A stretch of DNA of 64,000 nucleotides from Elymus sibiricus (GCA_039707655.1 CM077673.1:4164001-4228000), one strand, 5' to 3'. Shown: positions 1 to 9,842, numbered from the stretch's first letter. Numbers and translations: made by a program. The notes: a model not told the origin generated them from the letters alone.

Positions 1-118
1 TAATAGCATAGAAAACTGGTAAGAATGCACCAAATTTGCGAGTTTTGGAAAGGTCCCCGTAACCGGACCCCGAGCATCCCCAAATGTTGGGACGACCACA
101 ACAACCAAAAACAGTGAA
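1..118. repeat. Monomer m1 (family A), 118 bp, exemplar
   Basis: First position of the 6-mer. Its second half has ACCGGACCCC like m6, but it is marked by GCATCCCCAAATGTTGGGAC and a 5-A tract (CCAAAAACAG). It lacks the CGAACGTTCG palindrome of m5 and m6. This alpha copy has TGGTAAGAATGCACC and AATTTGCGAG. Other subtypes read CTGTTAAG (beta), CCGGTAAG (gamma, epsilon) or CTAGTAAG (delta). Confidence 0.95.
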
Positions 119-236
119 TAATAGCATAGAAAACTGGTCAGACTGGACCAAATCCGCGAGTTCTGGCGAGGTCCCCGTAAGCGGACCCCATGGTTCCCCG
201 AACGTCTCGATCGTCCCAAGACCCAAAATCAGTGAG
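119..236. repeat. Monomer m2 (family B), 118 bp, exemplar
   Basis: Second position. It is recognised by GTAAGCGGACCCCATGG, then CGATCGTCCC and the ending CAGTGAG. CGATCG (PvuI) occurs only in m2, so it marks once-per-HOR register. The A-tract is reduced to CCCAAAATC. In alpha and beta the first half reads TGGTCAGACTGG with GAGTTCTGG; in other subtypes it reads ACAGGTAAGAATGG or ACAAGTAAGAATGG. Confidence 0.95.
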
Positions 237-355
237 TAATAGCATAGAAATCTGGCCGGAACAGACAAAATCTGCTAGTTTTGGCGAGGTCCCGGTAACC
301 GGTCCACGGGCTTCCCCGAATGTTCGGACGGCCACGACAACCAAAAAAAAGTGAA
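237..355. repeat. Monomer m3 (family C), here 119 bp instead of 120
   Basis: Third position. It is recognised by CTGGCCGGAA, CTGCTAGTTTTGG, the dyad CCGGTAACCGG and GGCCACGACAACC. Normal copies carry a 7-A tract followed by CAG and are 120 bp. This copy has eight As running into GTG, having lost the C, so the first HOR is 711 bp. Confidence 0.93.
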
Positions 356-473
356 TAATAGCATAGAAATCTGGTCAGAATGGACAAAATCTGCGAGTTT
401 TGGGGAGGTCCCCGTAAGCGAACCCCGGGGTTCCCCGAACATTTGGATCGCCCCGGGACCCATAACCAGTGAG
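356..473. repeat. Monomer m4 (family B), 118 bp, exemplar
   Basis: Fourth position. Its second half resembles m2 (GTAAGCG, GGTTCCCCGAAC, GATCG, ending GTGAG), while its first half resembles m3 (AAATCTGG, GACAAAATC). Marks are GGGGAGG in alpha, beta and delta but GGCGAGG in gamma and epsilon, then ACATTTGGATCGCCCCGGG. The A-tract is broken (CCATAA or CAATAA). Confidence 0.95.
424..440 (-). promoter_or_regulatory. CENP-B-box-like 17-mer (example in m4)
   Basis: On the minus strand the site reads GTTCGGGGAACCCCGGG. Against the known pattern nTTCGnnnnAnnCGGGn it matches 8 of 9 fixed positions; the mismatch is the G of the second CpG (CCGG for CGGG). The m6 equivalent is 661-677. Because a core CpG is altered, binding is doubtful without testing. 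Confidence 0.35.
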
Positions 474-592
474 TAATAGCATAGAAAACAGGTAAGAATG
501 GACCAGATCTGCGAGTTTTGGCGATGTCACCGTAACCGGTCCACGGGCTTCCCCGAACGTTCGGACGACAAAGACAACCAAAAAACAGTGAA
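474..592. repeat. Monomer m5 (family C), 119 bp, exemplar
   Basis: Fifth position. Its second half resembles m3 (ACCGGTCCACGGGCTTCCCC). Marks are GGCGATGTCACCG, the palindrome CCGAACGTTCGG, ACCAAGACAACC in most subtypes, and a 6-A tract. The start reads ACAGGTAAGAAT in every subtype. Gamma and epsilon have GAATTGACC; delta has AATATGCGAG with GGTGATG. Confidence 0.95.
553..564. other. 12-bp perfect palindrome CCGAACGTTCGG (example; in m5 and m6)
   Basis: The sequence equals its own reverse complement. It occurs in nearly every m5 and m6 (here m5; also 672-683 in m6). Family equivalents are degraded in m1 (CCAAATGTTGGG), m3 (CCGAATGTTCGG) and m4 (CCGAACATTTGG), so dyad quality depends on HOR position. 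Confidence 0.95.
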
Positions 593-711
593 TAATAGCA
601 CAGAAAACTAGTAAGAATGGACCAAATCTGCGAGTTTTGGCGAGGTCCCCGTAACCGGACCCCGGGCTTCCCCGAACGTTCGGACGACCACGACAACCAA
701 AAAACAGTGAA
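593..711. repeat. Monomer m6 (family A), 119 bp, exemplar
   Basis: Sixth position. Its second half resembles m1 (ACCGGACCCCGGGC), with palindrome CCGAACGTTCGG and ACCACGACAACC. The start reads TAATAGCACAG in alpha, beta and delta, and TAATAGAACAGG in gamma and epsilon. I counted 62 G+C in 119 bp and ten CpGs. In gamma units m6 has a fixed 2-bp deletion. Confidence 0.95.
644..661. other. Inverted repeat GGTCC ... GGACC, 8-nt loop (example in m6)
   Basis: The two 5-bp arms flank CCGTAACC. The element is present in m1 and m6, altered in m2 (CCGTAAGC loop), and replaced in m3 by the odd-length dyad CCGGTAACCGG. It could form a small hairpin in single-stranded DNA or RNA. Structure is inferred, not shown. 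Confidence 0.6.
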
Positions 712-1423
712 TAATAGCATAGAAAACTGTTAAGAATGGACCAAATCTGCGAGTTTTGGCAAGGTCCCCGTAACCGGTCCCCGAGCATCCCCAAATGTTG
801 GGACGACCACAACAACCAAAAACAGTGAATAATAGCATAGAAAACTGGTCAGACTGGACCAAATCTGCGAGTTCTGGCGAGGTCCCCGTAAGCGGACCCC
901 ATGGTGCCCCGAACGTCTCGATCGTCCCAAGACCCAAAATCAGTGAGTAATAGCATAGAAATCTGGCCGGAATAGACAAAATCTGCTAGTTTTGGCGAGG
1001 TCCCGGTAACCGGTTCACGGGCTTCCCCGAATGTTTGGACGGCCACGACAACCAAAAAAACAGTGAATAATAGCATAGAAATCTGGTCAGAATGGACAAA
1101 ATCTGCGAGTTTTGGGGAGGTCCCCGTAAGCGAACCCCGGGGTTCCCCGAACATTTGGATCGCCCCGGGATCCATAATCAGTGAGTAATAGCATAGAAAA
1201 CAGGTAAGAATGGACCAAATCTGCGAGTTTTGGCGATGTCACCGTAACCGGTCCACAGGCTTCCCCGAACGTTCGGACGACCAAGACAACCAAAAAACAG
1301 TGAATAATAGCACAGAAAGCTAGTAAGAATGGACCAAATCTGCGAGTTTTGGCAAGGTCCCCGTAACCGGACCCCGGGCTTCCCCGAACGTTCGGACGAC
1401 CACTACAACCAAAAAACAGTGAA

Positions 1424-4269
1424 TAATAGCCTAGAAAACCGGTAAGAATGGACCAAATCTGCGAGTTTTGGCAAGGTCCCCGTAACCGGACCCCGGGCAT
1501 CCCCAAATGTTGGGACGACCACAACAACCAAAAACAGTGAATAATAGCATAGAAAACAGGTAAGAATGGACCAAATCTGCGAGTTTTGGCGAGGTCCCCG
1601 TAAGCGGACCCCATGGTTCCCCGAACGTTTCGATCGTCCCGAGACCCAAAATCAGTGAGTAATAGCATAGAAAACTGGCCGGAAAAGACAAAATCTGCTA
1701 GTTTTGGCGAGGTCCCGGTAACCGGTCCATGGGCTTCCCCGAATGTTCGGATGGCCACGACAACCAAAAAAACAGTGAATAATAGCATAGAAATCTGGTC
1801 AGAATGGACAAAATCTGCGAGTTTTGGCGAGGTCCCCGTAAGCGGACCCCGGGGTTCCCCAAACATTTGGATCGCCCCGGGACCAATAATCAGAGAGTAA
1901 TAGCATAGAAAACAGGTAAGAATTGACCACATCTGCGAGTTTTGGCGATGTCACCGTAACCGTTCCACGGGCTTCCCCGAACGTTCGGACGACCATGACA
2001 ACCAAAAAACAGTGAATAATAGAACAGGAAACTAGTAAGAATGGACCAAATCTGAGTTTTGGCGAGGTCCCCGTTACCGGACCCCGGGCTTCCCCGAACG
2101 TTCGGACGACCACAACAACCAAAAAACAGCGAATAATAGCATAGAAAACTAGTAAGAATGGACCAAATCTGCGAGTTTTGGCAAGGTCCCCGTAACCGGA
2201 CCCCGGGCATCCCCAAATGTTGGGACGACCACAACAACCAAAAACAGTGAATACTAGCATAGAAAACAGGTAAGAATGGACCAAATCTGCGAGTTTTGGC
2301 GAGGTCCCCGTAAGCGGACCCCATGGTTCCCCGAACGTCTCGATCGTCCCAAGACCCAAAATCAGTGAGTAATAGCATAGAAAACTGGCCGGAACAGACA
2401 AAATCTGCTAGTTTTGGCGAGGTCCCGGTAACCGGTCCACGGGCTTCCCCGAATGTTTGGACGGCCACGACAACCAAAAAAACAGTGAATAATAGCATAG
2501 AAATTTGGTCAGAATGGACAAAATCTGCGAGTTTTGGGGAGGTCCCCGTAAGCGAACCCCGGGGTTCCCCGAACATTTGGATCGCCCCGGGACCCATAAT
2601 CAGTGAGTAATAGCATAGAAAACAGGTAAGAATGGACCAAATATGCGAGTTTTGGTGATGTCACCGTAACCGGTCCACAGGCTTCCCCGAACGTTCGGAC
2701 GACCAAGACAACCAAAAAACAGTGAATAATAGCACAGAAAGCTAGTAAGAATGGACCAAATCTGCGAGTTTTGGCGAGGTCCCCGTAACCGGACCCCGGG
2801 CTTCCCCGAACGTTCGGACGACCACGACAACCAAAAAACAGTGAATAATAGCATAGAAAACCGGTAAGAATGGACCAAATCTGCGAGTTTTGGCAAGGTC
2901 CCCGTAACCGGACCCCGGGCATCCCCAAATGTTGGGACGACCACAACAACCAAAAGCAGTGAATAATAGCATAGAAAACAAGTAAGAATGGACCAAATCT
3001 GCGAGTTTTGGCGAGGTCCCCGTAAGCGGACCCCATGGTTCCCCGAACGTCTCGATCGTCCCGAGACCGAAAATCAGTGAGTAATAGCATAGAAAACTGG
3101 CCGGAAAAGACAAAATCTGCTAGTTTTGGTGAGGTCCCGGTAACCGGTCCACGGGCTTCCCAGAATGTTCGGACGGCCACGACAACCAATAAAACAGTGA
3201 ATAATAGCATAGAAATCTGGTCAGAATGGACAAAATCTGCGAGTTTTGGCGAGGTCCCCGTAAGCGGACCCCGGGGTTCCCCGAACATTTGGATCGCCCC
3301 GGGACCCATAATCAGAGAGTAATAGCATAGAAAACAGGTAAGAATTGACCAAATCTGCGAGTTTTGGCGATGTCCCCGTAACCGGTCCACGGGCTTCCCC
3401 GAACGTTCGGACGACCACGACAACCAAAAAACAGTGAATAATAGAACAGGAAACAAGTAAGAATGGACCAAATCTGCGAGTTTTGGTGAGGTCCCCGTAA
3501 CCGGACCCTGGGCTTCCCCGAACGTTCGGACGACCACGACAACCAAAAAACAGTGAATAATAGCATAGAAAACTGGTAAGAATGCACCAAATTTGCGAGT
3601 TTTGGAAAGGTCCCCGTAACCGGACCCCGAGCATCCCCAAATGTTGGGACGACCACAACAACCAAAAACAGTGAATAATAGCATAGAAAACTGGTCAGAC
3701 TGGACCAAATCCGCGAGTTCTGGCGAGGTCCCCGTAAGCGGACCCCATGGTTCCCCGAACGTCTCGATCGTCCCAAGACCCAAAATCAGTGAGTAATAGC
3801 ATAGAAATCTGGCCGGAACAGACAAAATCTGCTAGTTTTGGCGAGGTCCCGGTAACCGGTCCACGGGCTTCCCCGAATGTTCGGACGGCCACGACAACCA
3901 AAAAAACAGTGAATAATAGCATAGAAATCTGGTCAGAACGGACAAAATCTGCGAGTTTTGGGGAGGTCCCCGTAAGCGAACCCCGGGGTTCCCCGAACAT
4001 TTGGATCGCCCCGGGACCCATAACCAGTGAGTAATAGCATAGAAAATAGGTAAGAATGGACCAAATCTGCGAGTTTTGGCGATGTCACCGTAACCGGTCC
4101 ACGGGCTTCCCCGAACGTTCGGACGACCAAGACAACCAAAAAACAGTGAATAATAGCACAGAAAGCTAGTAAGAATGGACCAAATCTGCGAGTTTTGGCA
4201 AGGTCCCCGTAACCGGACCCCGGGCTTCCCCGAACGTTCGGACGACCACTACAACCAAAAAACAGTGAA
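1424..4269. repeat. Quartet gamma-delta-epsilon-alpha, copy 1 (2846 bp)
   Basis: Units start at 1424 (gamma, 710 bp), 2134 (delta), 2846 (epsilon) and 3558 (alpha). Beta is skipped. Copy-specific states include GCCTAG at the start of gamma m1 and GGTCCATGGGC in gamma m3, the latter shared with copy 2 at 4573. Confidence 0.92.
3558..4269. repeat. HOR subtype alpha, exemplar (712 bp)
   Basis: Diagnostic states are m1 GAATGCACC with AATTTGCG and GAGCATCC; m2 TGGTCAGACTGG with GAGTTCTGG; m3 AAATCTGGCCGGAACAG; m4 GGGGAGG ending CATAACCAGTGAG. Together these separate alpha from the other subtypes. Alpha usually follows epsilon. Confidence 0.9.
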
Positions 4270-7115
4270 TAATAGCATAGAAAACCGGTAAGAATGGACC
4301 AAATCTGCGAGTTTTGGCAAGGTCCCCGTAACCGGACCCCGGGCATCCCCAAATGTTGGGACGACCACAACAACCAAAAACAGTGAATAATAGCATAGAA
4401 AACAGGTAAGAATGGACCAAATCTGCGAGTTTTGGCGAGGTCCCCGTAAGCGGACCCCATGGTTCCCCGAACATTTCGATCGTCCCGAGACCCAAAATCA
4501 GTGAGTAATAGCATAGAAAACTGGCCGGAAAAGACAAAATCTGCTAGTTTTGGCGAGGTCCCGGTAACCGGTCCATGGGCTTCCCCGAATGTTCGGATGG
4601 CCACGACAACCAAAAAAACAGTGAATAATAGCATAGAAATCTGGTCAGAATGGACAAAATCTGCGAGTTTTGGCGAGGTCCCCGTAAGCGGACCCCGGGG
4701 TTCCCCAAACATTTGGATCGCCCCGGGACCAATAATCAGAGAGTAATAGCATAGAAAACAGGTAAGAATTGACCACATCTGCGAGTTTTGGCGATGTCAC
4801 CGTAACCGTTCCACGGGCTTCCCCGAACGTTCGGACGACCATGACAACCAAAAAACAGTGAATAATAGAACAGGAAACTAGTAAGAATGGACCAAATCTG
4901 AGTTTTGGCGAGGTCCCCGTTACCGGACCCCGGGCTTCCCCGAACGTTCGGACGACCACAACAACCAAAAAACAGCGAATAATAGCATAGAAAACTAGTA
5001 AGAATGGACCAAATCTGCGAGTTTTGGCAAGGTCCCCGTAACCGGACCCCGGGCATCCCCAAATGTTGGGACGACCACAACAACCAAAAACAGTGAATAC
5101 TAGCATAGAAAACAGGTAAGAATGGACCAAATCTGCGAGTTTTGGCGAGGTCCCCGTAAGCGGACCCCATGGTTCCCCGAACGTCTCGATCGTCCCAAGA
5201 CCCAAAATCAGTGAGTAATAGCATAGAAAACTGGCCGGAACAGACAAAATCTGCTAGTTTTGGCGAGGTCCCGGTAACCGGTCCACGGGCTTCCCCGAAT
5301 GTTTGGACGGCCACGACAACCAAAAAAACAGTGAATAATAGCATAGAAATCTGGTCAGAATGGACAAAATCTGCGAGTTTTGGGGAGGTCCCCGTAAGCG
5401 AACCCCGGGGTTCCCCGAACATTTGGATCGCCCCGGGACCCATAATCAGTGAGTAATAGCATAGAAAACAGGTAAGAATGGACCAAATATGCGAGTTTTG
5501 GTGATGTCACCGTAACCGGTCCACAGGCTTCCCCGAACGTTCGGACGACCAAGACAACCAAAAAACAGTGAATAATAGCACAGAAAGCTAGTAAGAATGG
5601 ACCAAATCTGCGAGTTTTGGCGAGGTCCCCGTAACCGGACCCCGGGCTTCCCCGAACGTTCGGACGACCACGACAACCAAAAAACAGTGAATAATAGCAT
5701 AGAAAACCGGTAAGAATGGACCAAATCTGCGAGTTTTGGCAAGGTCCCCGTAACCGGACCCCGGGCATCCCCAAATGTTGGGACGACCACAACAACCAAA
5801 AGCAGTGAATAATAGCATAGAAAACAAGTAAGAATGGACCAAATCTGCGAGTTTTGGCGAGGTCCCCGTAAGCGGACCCCATGGTTCCCCGAACGTTTCG
5901 ATCGTCCCGAGACCGAAAATCAGTGAGTAATAGCATAGAAAACTGGCCGGAAAAGACAAAATCTGCTAGTTTTGGTGAGGTCCCGGTAACCGGTCCACGG
6001 GCTTCCCCGAATGTTCGGACGGCCACGACAACCAATAAAACAGTGAATAATAGCATAGAAATCTGGTCAGAATGGACAAAATCTGCGAGTTTTGGCGAGG
6101 TCCCCGTAAGCGGACCCCGGGGTTCCCCGAACATTTGGATCGCCCCGGGACCCATAATCAGAGAGTAATAGCATAGAAAACAGGTAAGAATTGACCAAAT
6201 CTGCGAGTTTTGGCGATGTCCCCGTAACCGGTCCACGGGCTTCCCCGAACGTTCGGACGACCACGACAACCAAAAAACAGTGAATAATAGAACAGGAAAC
6301 TAGTAAGAATGGACCAAATCTGCGAGTTTTGGTGAGGTCCCCGTAACCGGACCCTGGGCTTCCCCGAACGTTCGGACGACCACGACAACCAAAAAACAGT
6401 GAATAATAGCATAGAAAACTGGTAAGAATGCACCAAATTTGCGAGTTTTGGAAAGGTCCCCGTAACCGGACCCCGAGCATCCCCAAATGTTGGGACGACC
6501 ACAACAACCAAAAACAGTGAATAATAGCATAGAAAACTGGTCAGACTGGACCAAATCCGCGAGTTCTGGCGAGGTCCCCGTAAGCGGACCCCATGGTTCC
6601 CCGAACGTCTCGATCGTCCCAAGACCCAAAATCAGTGAGTAATAGCATAGAAATCTGGCCGGAACAGACAAAATCTGCTAGTTTTGGCGAGGTCCCGGTA
6701 ACCGGTCCACGGGCTTCCCCGAATGTTCGGACGGCCACGACAACCAAAAAAACAGTGAATAATAGCATAGAAATCTGGTCAGAATGGACAAAATCTGCGA
6801 GTTTTGGGGAGGTCCCCGTAAGCGAACCCCGGGGTTCCCCGAACATTTGGATCGCCCCGGGACCCATAACCAGTGAGTAATAGCATAGAAAACAGGTAAG
6901 AATGGACCAAATCTGCGAGTTTTGGCGATGTCACCGTAACCGGTCCACGGGCTTCCCCGAACGTTCGGACGACCAAGACAACCAAAAAACAGTGAATAAT
7001 AGCACAGAAAACTAGTAAGAATGGACCAAATCTGCGAGTTTTGGCGAGGTCCCCGTAACCGGACCCCGGGCTTCCCCGAACGTTCGGACGACCACGACAA
7101 CCAAAAAACAGTGAA
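4270..7115. repeat. Quartet gamma-delta-epsilon-alpha, copy 2 (2846 bp)
   Basis: Units start at 4270 (gamma), 4980 (delta), 5692 (epsilon) and 6404 (alpha), each 2846 bp from its partner in the preceding quartet. Rare states shared with copy 1, such as GGTCCATGGGC in gamma m3 and AAATCCGCGAG in alpha m2, support a tandem duplication of the quartet. Confidence 0.92.
5692..6403. repeat. HOR subtype epsilon, exemplar (712 bp)
   Basis: Diagnostic states are m1 ending AAAAGCAGTGAA; m2 ACAAGTAAG with GAGACCGAAAATC; m3 GGTGAGG with CCAATAAAACAG; m4 GGCGAGG ending CATAATCAGAGAG; m5 GAATTGACCAAATC with GATGTCCCCG; m6 TAGAACAGG, GGTGAGG and ACCCTGGG. The CCAATAAAAC change puts one AATAAA hexamer on the plus strand per epsilon unit. 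Confidence 0.9.
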
Positions 7116-7827
7116 TAATAGCATAGAAAACTGTTAAGAATGGACCAAATCTGCGAGTTTTGGCAAGGTCCCCGTAACCGGTCCCCGAGCATCCCCAAAT
7201 GTTGGGACGACCACAACAACCAAAAACAGTGAATAATAGCATAGAAAACTGGTCAGACTGGACCAAATCTGCGAGTTCTGGCGAGGTCCCCGTAAGCGGA
7301 CCCCATGGTGCCCCGAAAGTCTCGATCGTCCCAAGACCCAAAATCAGTGAGTAATAGCATAGAAATCTGGCCGGAACAGACAAAATCTGCTAGTTTTGGC
7401 GAGGTCCCGGTAACCGGTTCACGGGCTTCCCCGAATGTTTGGACGGCCACGACAACCAAAAAAACAGTGAATAATAGCATAGAAATCTGGTCAGAATGGA
7501 CAAAATCTGCGAGTTTTGGGGAGGTCCCCGTAAGCGAACCCCGTGGTTCCCCGAACATTTGGATCGCCCCGGGACCCATAATCAGTGAGTAATAGCATAG
7601 AAAACAGGTAAGAATGGACCAAATCTGCGAGTTTTGGCGATGTCACCGTAACCGGTCCACAGGCTTCCCCGAACGTTCGGACGACCAAGACAACCAAAAA
7701 ACAGTGAATAATAGCACAGAAAGCTAGTAAGAATGGACCAAATCTGCGAGTTTTGGCAAGGTCCCCGTAACCGGACCCCGGGCTTCCCCGAACGTTCGGA
7801 CGACCACTACAACCAAAAAACTGTGAA
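7116..7827. repeat. HOR subtype beta, exemplar (712 bp)
   Basis: Diagnostic states are m1 CTGTTAAGAATGG with CGGTCCCCGAGC; m2 CATGGTGCCCC; m3 GGTTCACGGG with TTTGGACGG; m6 CAAGGTCC with CACTACAACC. Beta is the subtype most often missing: it lies between alpha and gamma when the 5-HOR cycle is complete and is absent from the 2846-bp quartets at 1424-7115. Confidence 0.88.
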
Positions 7828-8537
7828 TAATAGCATAGAAAACCGGTAAGAATGGACCAAATCTGCGAGTTTTGGCAAGGTCCCCGTAACCGGACCCCGG
7901 GCATCCCCAAATGTTGGGACGACCACAACAACCAAAAACAGTGAATAATAGCATAGAAAACAGGTAAGAATGGACCAAATCTGCGAGTTTTGGCGAGGTC
8001 CCCGTAAGCGGACCCCATGGTTCCCCGAACGTTTCGATCGTCCCGAGACCCAAAATCAGTGAGTAATAGCATAGAAAACTGGCCGGAAAAGACAAAATCT
8101 GCTAGTTTTGGCGAGGTCCCGGTAACCGGTCCACGGGCTTCCCCGAATGTTCGGATGGCCACGACAACCAAAAAAACAGTGAATAATAGCATAGAAATCT
8201 GGTTAGAATGGACAAAATCTGCGAGTTTTGGCGAGGTCCCCGTAAGCGGACCCCGGGGTTCCCCAAACATTTGGATCGCCCCGGGACCAATAATCAGAGA
8301 GTAATAGCATAGAAAACAGGTAAGAATTGACCACATCTGCGAGTTTTGGCGATGTCACCGTAACCGTTCCACGGGCTTCCCCGAACGTTCGGACGACCAT
8401 GACAACCAAAAAACAGTGAATAATAGAACAGGAAACTAGTAAGAATGGACCAAATCTGAGTTTTGGCGAGGTCCCCGTAACCGGACCCCGGGCTTCCCCG
8501 AACGTTCGGACGACCACGACAACCAAAAAACAGCGAA
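7828..8537. repeat. HOR subtype gamma, exemplar (710 bp)
   Basis: Diagnostic states are m3 GGCCGGAAAAG with GGATGGCC; m4 GGCGAGG, CCAAACATTTGG and CCAATAATCAGAGAG; m5 GAATTGACCACATC with CCGTTCCACGG; m6 TAGAACAGG. In m6 CTGCGAG is shortened to CTGAG, a 2-bp deletion (here after base 8458) that makes the unit 710 bp. The m6-m1 boundary reads ACAGCGAATAATAG. Confidence 0.9.
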
Positions 8538-9249
8538 TAATAGAATAGAAAACTAGTAAGAATGGACCAAATCTGCGAGTTTTGGCAAGGTCCCCGTAAC
8601 CGGACCCCGGGCATCCCCAAATGTTGGGACGACCACAACAACCAAAAACAGTGAATACTAGCATAGAAAACAGGTAAGAATGGACCAAATCTGCGAGTTT
8701 TGGCGAGGTCCCCGTAAGCGGACCCCATGGTTCCCCGAACGTCTCGATCGTCCCAAGACCCAAAATCAGTGAGTAATAGCATAGAAAACTGGCCGGAACA
8801 GACAAAATCTGCTAGTTTTGGCGAGGTCCCGGCAACCGGTCCACGGGCTTCCCCGAATGTTTGGACGGCCACGACAACCAAAAAAACAGTGAATAATAGC
8901 ATAGAAATCTGGTCAGAATGGACAAAATCTGCGAGTTTTGGGGAGGTCCCCGTAAGCGAACCCCGGGGTTCCCCGAACATTTGGATCGCCCCGGGACCCA
9001 TAATCAGTGAGTAATAGCATAGAAAACAGGTAAGAATGGACCAAATATGCGAGTTTTGGTGATGTCACCGTAACCGGTCCACAGGCTTCCCCGAACGTTC
9101 GGACGACCAAGACAACCAAAAAACAGTGAATAATAGCACAGAAAGCTAGTAAGAATGGACCAAATCTGCGAGTTTTGGCGAGGTCCCCGTAACCGGACCC
9201 CGGGCCTCCCCGAACGTTCGGACGACCACGACAACCAAAAAACAGTGAA
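8538..9249. repeat. HOR subtype delta, exemplar (712 bp)
   Basis: Diagnostic states are m1 CTAGTAAG; m2 beginning TACTAGCATAG rather than TAATAGCATAG; m3 AACTGGCCGGAACAG with TTTGGACGG; m4 GGGGAGG ending CATAATCAGTGAG; m5 AATATGCGAG, GGTGATG and CACAGGC; m6 CACAGAAAGCTAG. Delta almost always precedes epsilon. Confidence 0.9.
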
Positions 9250-9842
9250 TAATAGCATAGAAAACCGGTAAGAATGGACCAAATCTGCGAGTTTTGGCAA
9301 GGTCCCCGTAACCGGACCCCGGGCATCCCCAAATGTTGGGACGACCACAACAACCAAAAGCAGTGAATAATAGCATAGAAAACAAGTAAGAATGGACCAA
9401 ATCTGCGAGTTTTGGCGAGGTCCCCGTAAGCGGACCCCATGGTTCCCCGAACGTTTCGATCGTCCCGAGACCGAAAATCAGTGAGTAATAGCATAGAAAA
9501 CTGGCCGGAAAAGACAAAATCTGCTAGTTTTGGTGAGGTCCCGGTAACCGGTCCACGGGCTTCCCCGAATGTTCGGACGGCCACGACAACCAATAAAACA
9601 GTGAATAATAGCATAGAAATCTGGTCAGAATGGACAAAATCTGCGAGTTTTGGCGAGGTCCCCGTAAGCGGACCCCGGGGTTCCCCGAACATTTGGATCG
9701 CCCCGGGACCCATAATCAGAGAGTAATAGCATAGAAAACAGGTAAGAATTGACCAAATCTGCGAGTTTTGGCGATGTCCCCGTAACCGGTCCACGGGCTT
9801 CCCCGAACGTTCGGACGACCACGACAACCAAAAAACAGTGAA

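Larger units (their letters stand above)
1..1423. repeat. HORs alpha (711 bp) and beta (712 bp)
   Basis: Alpha starts at 1 and beta at 712. Alpha carries the 1-bp loss at the end of the m3 A-tract. Beta has GAATAGACAAAATC in m3 where other copies read GAACAGAC. The m6 of beta ends with CACTACAACC and passes into gamma at 1424. Confidence 0.92.

Noticed and set aside
1424..1433. TAATAGCCTAG as a new monomer type
   Set aside because: A single base change in one gamma m1; the rest of the monomer is ordinary.
1613..1900. A 95-codon plus-strand frame repeated every ~712 bp
   Set aside because: It starts at the CCATGG of m2 and ends at the stop just after m4 simply because those positions are conserved. 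It is lost by a single indel at 349 and by a stop in the beta copy near 970 without consequence.
3188..3193. AATAAA polyadenylation hexamer in epsilon m3
   Set aside because: It arises from one substitution in the A-tract and is not accompanied by a gene or a GU-rich downstream element.
2509..3825. A 438-codon minus-strand open frame, and similar 281-352-codon frames throughout
   Set aside because: Translated satellite: the frame passes through 11 monomers, its peptide words occur in all frames, copies elsewhere are cut by 1-2 bp indels, and no domain is recognisable.
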